DNA of 56,666 bases from Deltaproteobacteria bacterium (GTDB taxonomy: Bacteria > Bdellovibrionota_C > UBA2361 > SZUA-149 > JAITKM01). The stretch lies in the NCBI GenBank assembly GCA_031278395.1, contig JAITKM010000013.1, positions 1-56,666 of the forward strand. Reading direction: 5' to 3'. The translations under genes were made by a program, and so were the position numbers. The notes beneath the pieces are model-generated. The model had not been told where the DNA came from and did not search any database. It worked only from the letters and a program-made list of their open reading frames with translations. Below, in pieces: positions 47,627 through 55,304 of this stretch. How positions within the stretch are numbered: position 1 is the stretch's first letter; the number at the start of each line of letters is the position of its first letter.

Positions 47627-48019
47627 ATGTTTCGTAAAGAAAGAGTTAGTGAAGTTTTGTTAGGTTTTTTAGCGCAAGCAGTGCGTGAACTTGAAGATGC
47701 GCGTTTGATGTTGGTTACAATTACAGACGTGCGGGTATCGTCTGATTTAAAGTATGCTCAAGTTTTTTGGTCAATGCCGATTTGGAATACTGTTAAAAAC
47801 GGTAGCCAAGAAGTTAGAGTTTTAAGCTTTCCAAATCCAGTTCAACAAGCGCAACTTAACAAAATTTTTGATGAATATAAAAATAACCTCAAAAGCCAAA
47901 TTGCTAAGGAGTTAAATCTACGTTATACGCCGGAACTGTATTTTGAATATGATTTTTCTGAAGAACAAGGGACTAAGATTGATAGGACGATTGATAATAT
48001 TTTGAATAATCAAAGATAG
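47627..48019 (+). CDS. rbfA: Ribosome-binding factor A
   Basis: 130 residues, with a KH-like fold. RKERVSEVLLGFLAQAVREL and LMLVTITDVRVSSDLKYAQVFW match the family core; the last part, YTPELYFEYDFSEEQGTKID, is the usual end motif. RbfA helps mature the 16S rRNA 5' end in the 30S subunit. It has a short insertion (WSMPIWNTVKNGSQEV) before the last helices. Start three bases after infB. Confidence 0.93.
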   Translation: MFRKERVSEVLLGFLAQAVRELEDARLMLVTITDVRVSSDLKYAQVFWSMPIWNTVKNGSQEVRVLSFPNPVQQAQLNKIFDEYKNNLKSQIAKELNLRYTPELYFEYDFSEEQGTKIDRTIDNILNNQR

Positions 48020-48021
48020 GT

Positions 48022-49005
48022 ATGACATTACAAGAAATAGCTGCTGCAATTAAACAAGCTAAGAATGTGCTAGCTTTAACTCATGTTAGTCCAGATCCAG
48101 ATGCAATTGGTTCAAGTGGAGCCTTAGTTTTAGCTCTAAATTCAATCGGGATAAAGGCTAAGTTATTGCTTGAAGCTGAACCAGAATATAAAATTAGAGA
48201 ATTAGCCAAGACTATTCCGATTATTTATGAACTGCAGAAGGCAGAGAGTTTTGATTTAGTTGTTGGCTTAGATACCTCAACTAAAAAAAGATTAGCAGGC
48301 TATCAAGATGGTTTAGTAAAAGCAGATGGCAAAATTATCAATATTGATCATCATGTAAGTTCTGAAATTAGTTGGGCAACTATGAATTTTGTTTCAGATA
48401 AATATCCGGCTGCTAGCGCGATTGTATTTGAAATTTTAAATTTACTAGAGGTTAAAATTGACTCTGTGATGGCTAATTTGTTGTTAGCAGGCTTAATGGA
48501 TGATACCGGTTCTTTTAGATTTAGTAATACTAATGAAATTGCGTTTAATACTGCTTTGGGATTGTTACGGTGTGGAGCAAATTCAGAGTTAGTTTCTAAT
48601 AATCTTTATTATTCTATTCCGCAAAGAATTTTAAACTTAACAAGTATCTGTTTATCAGATATGAGGTATTTTGCTGAGGGACGTGGCTCGTTAATTTTTT
48701 TAACGCGGGAACTTTTAGAGGAGCTAGGAGCGCAAGATGGTGATACCGATGTTTTGCCGGATATTGGGCGTTCTGCCGCTGGTGTTATTGTGTCTGTTAT
48801 TATTAGACCTGGTATGCGAGAAAAAGGTAAGTGGAAGATTAGCTTGCGTTCTAAGGAGCGTCGGATCGATGTGAATAAAATAGCGGCGAAGTTTGGTGGT
48901 GGTGGACATATTCAAGCTTCTGCTTTTGTTTATCAGGGGAATGAAATTGCAAGGATAGAGTCAGCTTTACTGGATGAAATTACGAGGTGGTTAGATTTAT
49001 TGTAA
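48022..49005 (+). CDS. nrnA: DHH/DHHA1 phosphoesterase (NrnA-like)
   Basis: 327 residues. NrnA-type enzymes degrade short oligoribonucleotides and/or pAp or cyclic dinucleotide products. The DHH-domain motifs are SPDPDAIGSSG, VGLDTS, NIDHHVS (DHH) and GLMDDTGSFRF. The C-terminal DHHA1 has FGGGGHIQASAF. All metal-binding Asp/His appear present. The gene follows rbfA by two bases, its normal position in Deltaproteobacteria and Firmicutes. Confidence 0.92.
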   Translation: MTLQEIAAAIKQAKNVLALTHVSPDPDAIGSSGALVLALNSIGIKAKLLLEAEPEYKIRELAKTIPIIYELQKAESFDLVVGLDTSTKKRLAGYQDGLVKADGKIINIDHHVSSEISWATMNFVSDKYPAASAIVFEILNLLEVKIDSVMANLLLAGLMDDTGSFRFSNTNEIAFNTALGLLRCGANSELVSNNLYYSIPQRILNLTSICLSDMRYFAEGRGSLIFLTRELLEELGAQDGDTDVLPDIGRSAAGVIVSVIIRPGMREKGKWKISLRSKERRIDVNKIAAKFGGGGHIQASAFVYQGNEIARIESALLDEITRWLDLL

Positions 49006-49008
49006 GTT

Positions 49009-49476
49009 ATGTATCTTTGGACTACTCAGACAAAAATTGGAAAAATTTCCATTGCTGAAAATAGTGGAAAGATTACCAACCTTTATTTTACTAATGATGT
49101 GAAGCCGGAGCGAGATTATATACTGCGGCAAACTCCACTACTTCAAACCGCGTTTCAGCAATTAAACGCTTATTTGTCTGGTGATTTAAAAAACTTTTCA
49201 GTTCCGCTAAATCCGCAAGGCACTAAATTTTTGCAGCAGGTTTGGAAAGCTTTGCAAAGAATTTGTTATGGACAAACTGTAAGTTATCGGGATATTGCTT
49301 TAAAAGTAGGCAATTCGAAAGCTGCGCGAGCTGTGGGACTGGCGAACAATAGAAATCCGATTCCTGTCTTTATTCCATGTCATCGTGTGCTTGGTAGTGA
49401 TGGTAGTTTGGTTGGTTATCGTGGTGGAGTTGAGTTAAAGGCGCAACTTTTAGAAATAGAAAGAATAAGGTTATAA
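49009..49476 (+). CDS. ogt: Methylated-DNA-protein cysteine methyltransferase
   Basis: 155 residues. A suicide enzyme that removes the alkyl group from O6-alkylguanine. The helix-turn-helix (TVSYRDIALKVGNSKAARAVG), catalytic IPCHRV and binding-channel GGVELKAQLLEIE are all present. N-terminal region is the short Ogt-like form. Adjacent to nrnA by 3 bases, so it ends the operon; this is an unusual member of the nusA cluster. Confidence 0.94.
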   Translation: MYLWTTQTKIGKISIAENSGKITNLYFTNDVKPERDYILRQTPLLQTAFQQLNAYLSGDLKNFSVPLNPQGTKFLQQVWKALQRICYGQTVSYRDIALKVGNSKAARAVGLANNRNPIPVFIPCHRVLGSDGSLVGYRGGVELKAQLLEIERIRL

Positions 49477-49510
49477 GAGAAGTAAGTTCTTATTAATGGT
49501 GTAGATTTTT

Positions 49511-49739
49511 TTTTAGATTTTTTTTGTTTTTCTTTGGTGCAGGGTTCTTTTTTAGCTTTTTGTATATAAAAAGCTATTAAAAGTTGTATAGTTTTTAGAT
49601 AGTAAAATTAAATAGTTATCTTTTAAAAAGGTAACACTATAACCAAGAAAGCAAGCAAAAATTTGTTTCATACGTGGATTATCATAAAAAGATTATAAAG
49701 TAACCCTGCACCAGAAATAACCAGAAATACCAGAAATAA
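49511..49739. repeat. Stuttered-end intergenic repeat, copy 4 (complete, nested)
   Basis: Left end GGTGCAGGGTTCTTTTTT (49536-49553). Right end AAAGTAACCCTGCACC (49697-49712), inverse-complementary except around the T/C of the left. Three copies of ACCAGAAATA follow in tandem (49710-49739). Within it, GGTAACACTATAACCAAGAAAGC (near 49630) looks like an older, decayed right end. This nested structure is what repeated insertion would leave. Confidence 0.75.
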
Positions 49740-49876
49740 CTGCAGTGGTATCTCGAAAATCAGGAATGAGTTAATTCTGTAAAATCCGGCGATTATCAGA
49801 AGTATTATAAGAAAACAATATGCCGGACGCTAACCATTGCGGTTTTGTTAACACCTAGGCGGTCGGAAGGAGAATT

Positions 49877-50224
49877 ATGGCAAATTATATAGAAAACCGA
49901 CCTTGGGGCAGTTTTGAAGTTTTGCTGGATAATGTAAATTACAAAGTAAAAATTCTGACTGTCCGTCCGCAAAAACGTTTGAGCCTGCAGTCACACCGGC
50001 GCCGCAGTGAAAACTGGGTGGTTGTGGTCGGACAGGCTTATGTGGAGATAGACGATGAGTTTTGGATTTTGGACAAAGGTCAACATGTGTTTATACCGAT
50101 CGGCGCGAAGCACCGCCTGGAGAATAAAGGCGAGGTTGACCTCGTAGTTGTGGAGACGCAGACCGGCGATTATTTTGGCGAGGATGATATTGTGCGCTAT
50201 GCTGATGATTTTCAGAGAACTTAA
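49877..50224 (+). CDS. Cupin of the mannose-6-phosphate isomerase type II family
   Basis: 115 residues. One cupin fold: RPWGSFEVLLD at the start, YKVKILTVRPQKRLSLQSH, HRRRSENWVVVVGQAYV and FIPIGAKHRLENKGEVDL. This equals the C-terminal isomerase domain of mannose-1-phosphate guanylyltransferase/isomerases (AlgA/ManC type), without the guanylyltransferase. The His residues that bind metal are present (QSH, AKH). Strong ribosome site GGAAGGAGAA. Its GC content is visibly higher than its neighbours', suggesting transfer. Confidence 0.88.
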   Translation: MANYIENRPWGSFEVLLDNVNYKVKILTVRPQKRLSLQSHRRRSENWVVVVGQAYVEIDDEFWILDKGQHVFIPIGAKHRLENKGEVDLVVVETQTGDYFGEDDIVRYADDFQRT

Positions 50225-50522
50225 TCGATGAGCCAGCTGGGGATTTTTTCTGGAACGGCTTATATTTTTTTGGGTCTACGCCGTGCCGCTGTTTTCTTTC
50301 TTTGGTGCAGCCCCTGCCCCTCTGCCCCAGCAGAAAAACAAAATCAAGTAATATGCGAAAAGAGACGATAGGCAATGGCGCGAAAAAGAAATTTTTTAAG
50401 ATATTTGTTCCCATCGAATATAAGTATAATGACGGATTTTAATCAACTAAAAGGTAAGCAGGTAGTAACAGTAGTGGATTATATCGGCAATTAAAACCGC
50501 CGTTTGAATTAAGCTGCACTTC
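50225..50522. other. Intergenic region, higher-GC segment
   Basis: The first 130 bases keep the higher GC of the cupin gene, including a C-rich stretch near 50305. A 21-codon frame with an ATG at 50429 follows a TATAAT-like box, but there is no support for it as a gene. TTTCTTTGGTGCAG (50292-50305) resembles the left end of repeat copy 4 but ends in a different sequence. Confidence 0.4.
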
Positions 50523-51509
50523 TTAAGCTTCGCCGCGAATTATCTTATAGGTTTCTTCAATTTGTTTCTTTTCTTCTTTTTGCCGCGATAATTTTTTATA
50601 AATATTAGCCTGTTCAATGTTGCCTTGCTCTTTATATAAAACAGATAATTCATAGCATGCACCAGCAGTCCATTTTTGTTCATGACATAAAATCTTAAAG
50701 ATAGCCTCTGCTTCTTTTATTTTATTAAGTTTCATTTTAGTACGTCCAAGATTACCATAGGCATTAATATCTCCAAGTTCATGTCCTTTAGCAAACAACA
50801 GTTCTGCCAAGTCATAATTTTTACGTATAAACTCAATTGTGCCAAGGTTATTGTGTGCTCCAGCATGATTTAAACTCACTGCTCGTCCATATAAAACATG
50901 AGCATTTATATTATCATAAAGTAGCTTCTCATAAACTAACCCGGCATGAAAACAACCTGCACCGTTGTTTAAATCACATGCCTTTTCATACCAGTTAATT
51001 GCTTGGTAATAATCTTTCTTATTATAACGATAATCATTCGCAACCAGCATACATGAGTTACTAGTGATATTGCCTCTCTGGCATGTCTTTTTAGCAATTT
51101 CAATGTTAACTGGAGCTAATGAAAATTGTGCATTGAGCCTTGGTAGTAAAAGAAATATTAATATTAGCAGCAGTAAAATTATAGCCTGCCGAGGATGCAG
51201 CTTATCTGGCTGAAATTTACTTTTCCATTGTTTAACAGCATAGTTAGTTTCTATATCTATCTTGTCACTTAGTTGTTTGTTTTTTTCTGAAAATATAGTC
51301 TTTTGAGAATTTGTTTTTAAAACTAAATCGTTAGTTAAAAAATTATTATTTCGTGAGTATGAATCATTGGTATTAGAAGTCTCTTGAGGTGGTTTAATAT
51401 TTTTTAATAACAGATACATTACCCAGATTAATATTCCCAGTAGTATTACTATTCTTAGGGCAGTCTGAGGATCTTCTATTAAAAATTGGATTGAATTAGC
51501 TATTGGCAT
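50523..51509 (-). CDS. Membrane protein with Sel1/TPR-type repeats
   Basis: 328 residues. Two membrane helices (about 17-33 and 108-123) surround a polar, Ser/Asn-rich linker. From residue 145 onward, helical repeats of 30-36 residues follow (AINWYEKACDLNNGAGCFHA; GAHNNLGTIEFIRKNYDLAE; AYGNLGRTKMKLNKIKEAEA), a Sel1-like/TPR solenoid for protein binding. Several Cys residues (KTCQRG, CDLNN...GCFH) in the outer part suggest an extracytoplasmic location. Function unknown. Confidence 0.8.
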   Translation of the reverse strand: MPIANSIQFLIEDPQTALRIVILLGILIWVMYLLLKNIKPPQETSNTNDSYSRNNNFLTNDLVLKTNSQKTIFSEKNKQLSDKIDIETNYAVKQWKSKFQPDKLHPRQAIILLLLILIFLLLPRLNAQFSLAPVNIEIAKKTCQRGNITSNSCMLVANDYRYNKKDYYQAINWYEKACDLNNGAGCFHAGLVYEKLLYDNINAHVLYGRAVSLNHAGAHNNLGTIEFIRKNYDLAELLFAKGHELGDINAYGNLGRTKMKLNKIKEAEAIFKILCHEQKWTAGACYELSVLYKEQGNIEQANIYKKLSRQKEEKKQIEETYKIIRGEA

Positions 51510-51552
51510 AGATTTTTATTTTACTTTTGCAGGAACAAAAAAGTATAATCGA

Positions 51553-51663
51553 AACACTAACATTAAAACTTTAATATTATTAATATTGAATGTTGGGTAA
51601 CAAAATTAATACAATATCTAATCTAAATTAAAGTAACCCCATACCAACACTACCAACACTAAC
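51553..51663. repeat. Stuttered-end repeat, copy 5, flanked by a 9-bp direct repeat
   Basis: Right end AAAGTAACCCCATACC (51630-51645) is followed by ACCAACACT twice (51643-51660). AACACTAAC occurs immediately outside the right end (51655-51663) and also at 51553-51561, about 90 bases to the left. This is what a target-site duplication around an insertion would look like. A canonical left end is not evident, though GGGTAAC occurs at 51595. Confidence 0.6.
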
Positions 51664-51800
51664 TTTTTACTTTTTTAAAAATTACAAAATAATTTAGAAT
51701 CTTATATTTATTTAAATCATGAAAAAACTAATAAACAAAGCACCATAGAAAACAACCCTACACCATAGCACCATAGAAACACATGTTCACCATAGAAAAT
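51664..51800. repeat. Stuttered-end repeat, copy 6 (interior like copy 1, scrambled end)
   Basis: 51668-51740 matches the interior of copy 1 (441-513), including the segment ATGAAAAAACTAATAAA. Where copy 1 continues AAAGTAACCCC, this copy reads AAAGCACCATAGAAAAC and then AACCCTACACC. ACCATAG-type units occur four times between 51741 and 51800. A flank-derived unit thus lies inside the terminal motif. Confidence 0.7.
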
Positions 51801-51983
51801 AATCAAACTTGCTCTATTTTTTTTTTTTTGATAAAGCTACTCGTTTTTTTATCCTATTTATGGAAGTAGTTTTAGATTTAGTTGTGTTGTTTGTTGCGTG
51901 TTGTAATGGTGATTTAACAACATTTTATTTATAATTTGTTGCCGAATATAAATTTAGTTCGGTTTTTTATTGGAGTTTTTTTT

Positions 51984-52703
51984 ATGAAAAAAAGTAATTT
52001 AATTTTATTAACATTTGCAGTATCGCTGTTTGCTGTCATACCCCATACTTTCGCAGAGGGAAATGAAGTAACAGTTTCTCCTTACGTTTCAACAAAACTA
52101 TCATTTGGCTGGACAAAAGGTCATAACGCTGTTGGTGATTTATCGTCAGATGATGGTTATGAAACTTCTTTTGATACTAATACTGATACTGGAGTTGGTA
52201 CAAAAATAGCCGTTGGTGTTTCAACAGCTGTCCCTGCTATTCATGGCGCAATCAGAACAGAATTAGAATTTGGTTTAAATTCAGATTACAAAGATAAAAA
52301 TGTAGATACTAGCTATGTTGATGATGGATATCCGTCATTTACTGTTGAGAGTAAAACGTTTTTATTCAATGTTTATTATGATTTTACCAATTGTTCAAAA
52401 TTTACTCCATACATCGGAGCTGGTTTGGGTTTAGCTCATACAACTTTGGATATGAATTATTTTGGTGATGACGGTGGTAATGATTGGTATGCTGGCGGAA
52501 GTAAAACGAATAATAAATTTGCTTGGCAGGTAGGAACTGGTGTTGCTTATAACATAACTGACAAAACTGCATTAGATCTTGGATATAGATTTACTGATCT
52601 TGGTGAAATTAGCGCAGATGCAGACCGAAACAGTAATCCAGGTGCTGTTAAAGCAGATTTAAAATCACATGAAATCTTACTTGGGCTTAGATATACTTTC
52701 TAA
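51984..52703 (+). CDS. Outer-membrane beta-barrel protein
   Basis: I start at the ATG 51984, eight bases after TGGAG; the upstream ATG at 51936 gives no signal peptide. 239 residues. A Sec signal ends at ...PHTFA. The mature part alternates polar and hydrophobic residues in strands, with Gly/Asp-rich turns, and ends LLGLRYTF, with the C-terminal Phe used for barrel insertion. It has the size of 8-strand OmpX/opacity-type barrels. FTPYIGAGLGLAHTTLD and DLGYRFTDLGEI are typical. It is possibly a surface antigen or minor porin. Confidence 0.9.
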   Translation: MKKSNLILLTFAVSLFAVIPHTFAEGNEVTVSPYVSTKLSFGWTKGHNAVGDLSSDDGYETSFDTNTDTGVGTKIAVGVSTAVPAIHGAIRTELEFGLNSDYKDKNVDTSYVDDGYPSFTVESKTFLFNVYYDFTNCSKFTPYIGAGLGLAHTTLDMNYFGDDGGNDWYAGGSKTNNKFAWQVGTGVAYNITDKTALDLGYRFTDLGEISADADRNSNPGAVKADLKSHEILLGLRYTF

Positions 52704-52797
52704 TTCTTAAGATTGTGATGAAATCACAAAGTTTTTGCCGAAATATTTTTAGCGGCAGAACTTTTAAAAAAATTCTTATAGAATTCTAATTTGTTTT

Positions 52798-52829
52798 AAG
52801 TCGGTGATAATTGTTACCGACTTTTTTTT
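52798..52829 (+). terminator. Rho-independent terminator of the beta-barrel gene
   Basis: AAGTCGGT (52798-52805) and ACCGACTT (52816-52823) form an 8-bp stem with a 10-base loop, followed by seven or more T residues. It lies about 95 bases after the stop codon. Confidence 0.88.
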
Positions 52830-52835
52830 CTCTCC

Positions 52836-53125
52836 TCCTCCTGACCTCCTCCTTCCTCCTGGTACAGGGTTACTTTCATTTTATATTTCTTGATGACACT
52901 TTTAAAAAATACCAAATAAATCTAATATATTAATCAAGATACCTAACTAAAAATATGGGTAATACCAGAAAGACCAGAAAAGTAACCTTATACCAGAAAG
53001 AAAATTAGTGGTCAGTGGTTAGCACAAGAGTGGTTAGTGGTTAGTTTACATGAGAACCAGAAAGAAAATATTAAACAGAAATCTAGTGTTAGACCAGAAC
53101 CCTATACCAGAAAGAAAAAAAAATT
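52836..53125. repeat. Stuttered-end repeat cluster, copies 7 and 8
   Basis: Left end GGTACAGGGTTACTTT at 52861-52876, preceded by a CCTCC-rich stutter (52832-52860). At 52963-53000, ACCAGAAAG, ACCAGAAAAG, TAACCTTATACC and AGAAAG alternate, so terminal motif and flank unit are interleaved. A further AACCCTATACC inside an ACCAG/AGAAAG context is at 53093-53115. A separate GTGGTTAG unit is repeated at 53009-53045. No gene is convincing; a 71-codon minus-strand frame at 53046 is rejected. Confidence 0.7.
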
Positions 53126-53532
53126 CTTGACTTGGCGAAACCTTTACTCTCGCCCCCAGACCCACCAAAACCTCGCTATGCCCTACATAACGATGTAATA
53201 ACTTAACCGGTAAATTCCAGCGCTGTTGCAAAAAAAAATCCTTTGTAGCTCTGGCAAACACTTATACTTTTGTGAATCAATCACGGGTATAAGTAAAATA
53301 AATCTCTTAGTCCTTAGTTTTTAAATATTTTTTAGGTTGTTTATTATCGTTTTTAGAGCATAAAACGGTGGTCGTATTAGGAGAAAAATTGTGATTTGGC
53401 AATAAAAACTTTTAGTTTGCGCTTGAAACAAAGTATGAAACGGACCCAAAATTGTTATGATAATGGTTTCTTATGGTTTAAAATTATTTTTATTTTTTGA
53501 AACAGATAATAAAACTACATCAAACTTAATTC

Positions 53533-53558
53533 AAAAGAACCCTGTACCAAAAAAACTA
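53533..53558. repeat. Stuttered-end repeat, right end only
   Basis: AAAAGAACCCTGTACC (53533-53548) followed by an A-rich unit. No left end nearby. It marks the junction between the AT-rich host-like sequence and the higher-GC block that starts with the MATE gene stop. Confidence 0.6.
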
Positions 53559-53590
53559 ACCTTTGCGAAACGTTACATTTGATCTTTGAT

Positions 53591-54904
53591 TTATCTGAAT
53601 GTAATTCCGTTTTTTTCTGAGCGTTTTAGCAACGTAATTGCAACAATCAGGGCAAGCATTTCCGCAATACCTGCGGTAAACCACACAACGGCAACGCCGA
53701 ATAAAACGGGAAATACGGAAATAATCACCGAGTTGAACAGCAGTCCCCGGCATACGTTGATGATAACCGATTCTTTCGTGCGTTTAGTTGAATATAAATA
53801 CGCAGAAATAATCGCAGTCAGGGAAATCGGAATAAAACTCCATGCGAATTTCGGCATAGCGTCCACGATGACATTGTAGATAGTCTCGTCCGCTCCAAAC
53901 AGCCCGCAAATTACCCTGCCTAAAAACAGCAACAGAACAAAGATCGCTACGCTTGCAGAAAAGTTGATCACAACGCCGGCATGAAAATAGTATTTCAAAT
54001 CATTTTCTTTTTTCGCCCCATAGGATTGTCCGAATAAGGGTTGCAAGCCCTCGGAAATGCCCCAAAATGCCGCAAATAAACAGGACGACACATAGTTGAT
54101 GATTGAATAAGCGTTGACCGCGCTGGCGCCAAGCGAGTTAAGCAACGTGTAGTTCAGGCAGAGCGTTGTAACCGGCATGGCGAATTGCGCGGTCATTTCG
54201 GGCAGCCCGCGAAGGAGAATTTTACGCCACATGGCGAAATCCGGCGTAAAGAGATGAAACCGCAAAGCCCCTTTTTTGCGTATAAAGTGAGACAGCATGA
54301 TAACAGCCCCGATTGTTTGGGATATTCCCGTTGCGATTGCCGTGCCCGCCACGCCTTGTTGAAGGGGGAAAATAAACAGCCAGTCCAGAAAAACATTGGC
54401 GGCGGTACTGACAATAACCGACGCGGCGACAAGTCGCGGCGAACCGTCATTGCGGCAAAATGCTTGCAATAAAAAGCCCGGTTCGGAAATAATCAGGAAC
54501 GCCGAATACCAGAATAAATAATCGCGGACGTAGGTAAAATAAATATCGTTTGCTCCGAGCAGGCGGGCAAGCGGTCCGGTAAAGAACATTCCGGCAATAC
54601 ATAACAGTACGGCAACCATGAAAATACCGGAAAGAGCGTGCATAAAAACCTGATTGGCGCCATTGGTATCGCCGCGACCAAGACGAATAGCGGCAATTGT
54701 TACACCGCCTATGGTTACGAGCAAATTAAGCGATACGACCAGCATGACGAAAGGAAGCGCAATATTGATCGCGCCAAGCGCATCCACCCCGACGCCCCTG
54801 CCGACAAAAACGCCGTCAATGACTGTAAATAAGAAAAAACAACAACTGCTGAGTACCGAAGGTACAAGATAATATGCTATATTTTGCGCCCGTGTCCGTT
54901 TCAT
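53591..54904 (-). CDS. MATE-family efflux transporter (MepA-like)
   Basis: 437 residues with 12 predicted transmembrane helices in two similar halves. N-terminus NIAYYLVPSVLSSCCFFLFTV and DGVFVGRGVGVDALGAINIA match MepA/NorM-type cation-coupled multidrug exporters. The GC content and codon use are clearly richer in C and G than the main part of the window. A structured leader with a T-run hairpin precedes it. Most likely acquired from a gut-type Firmicutes/Bacteroidetes donor (inference). Substrates are unknown. Confidence 0.92.
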   Translation of the reverse strand: MKRTRAQNIAYYLVPSVLSSCCFFLFTVIDGVFVGRGVGVDALGAINIALPFVMLVVSLNLLVTIGGVTIAAIRLGRGDTNGANQVFMHALSGIFMVAVLLCIAGMFFTGPLARLLGANDIYFTYVRDYLFWYSAFLIISEPGFLLQAFCRNDGSPRLVAASVIVSTAANVFLDWLFIFPLQQGVAGTAIATGISQTIGAVIMLSHFIRKKGALRFHLFTPDFAMWRKILLRGLPEMTAQFAMPVTTLCLNYTLLNSLGASAVNAYSIINYVSSCLFAAFWGISEGLQPLFGQSYGAKKENDLKYYFHAGVVINFSASVAIFVLLLFLGRVICGLFGADETIYNVIVDAMPKFAWSFIPISLTAIISAYLYSTKRTKESVIINVCRGLLFNSVIISVFPVLFGVAVVWFTAGIAEMLALIVAITLLKRSEKNGITFR

Positions 54905-54964
54905 AAATTAACGCCCCTACGAAAAAATTAATTTCTTTATGCAACGACCGAAGTCCTCATACTG

Positions 54965-55107
54965 CAAAAAAAAAGCCGAATAAGACGCCAATTGGATGTA
55001 ATTGGTTTTCTTATCCGGCGTGTTAGATACGTCTGCACGCCCTCCGAAAAACCAACTTATCCGACGTCTTATCCGGCTTTGTAACTACGCTGTACAAATC
55101 CTCCGAC
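54965..55107 (-). promoter_or_regulatory. Structured leader with tandem aptamer-like units and terminator
   Basis: On the minus strand, two similar 38-39-base units occur: each has TCGGAGG, a stem-loop with ACAGCGTA or GCAGACGTA in its loop, and CCGGATAAG (55068-55106 and 55010-55047). AAGCCGGATAAGACG then pairs 14 of 15 with CGTCTTATTCGGCTT, followed by nine T, to form a terminator just before the MATE gene. I infer an attenuator or riboswitch. The guanidine-IV (mepA motif) class, known upstream of MepA-type genes, is the first candidate; I cannot confirm it. Confidence 0.6.
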
Positions 55108-55130
55108 GAACAAAGTAAATAGTAATAAGA

Positions 55131-55253
55131 TTACCCAAAACTATTTGAAACGTCAATCTGCCGTTTAACATACTTCCAAAGTCCAAGGTTGCAGTCGCGG
55201 TTCGGGTATTCCAATATGCACATCAGTAATTCAGCTTTTTCTTCCGTGGAAAA
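55131..55253 (-). pseudogene. C-terminal gene fragment, unknown
   Basis: A minus-strand frame reads EEKAELLMCILEYPNRDCNL and then GLWKYVKRQIDVSNSFG before a stop at 55131. It looks like a true C-terminal protein sequence (Leu/Cys/Trp-rich, no low complexity) but is cut off upstream by a frame change near 55253. I do not recognise the protein. GC content fits the acquired block. Confidence 0.35.
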
Positions 55254-55304
55254 TGTCTTTGACCAGCAAAGCGAGCATGGGGTCTATCAAAATCTTCATT
55301 TGCC

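Noticed and set aside
50429-50494. 21-codon frame starting MTDFNQLKGKQVV after a TATAAT-like box
   Set aside because: It is too short to assess. It may be a gene start left behind by a deletion, but has no homology I can name.
53130-53260. tRNA-like stretch in the spacer
   Set aside because: No cloverleaf with T-loop GTTCRA and a closing acceptor stem could be drawn on either strand.
53046-53261. 71-codon minus-strand frame
   Set aside because: The last third is repeat sequence. The first part (RATKDFFLQQRWNLPVKLL) might be an old coding remnant, but nothing identifies it.
54185-54872. Several frames within the MATE gene
   Set aside because: Higher GC lengthens spurious frames. The MATE frame has 12 membrane helices and family motifs.
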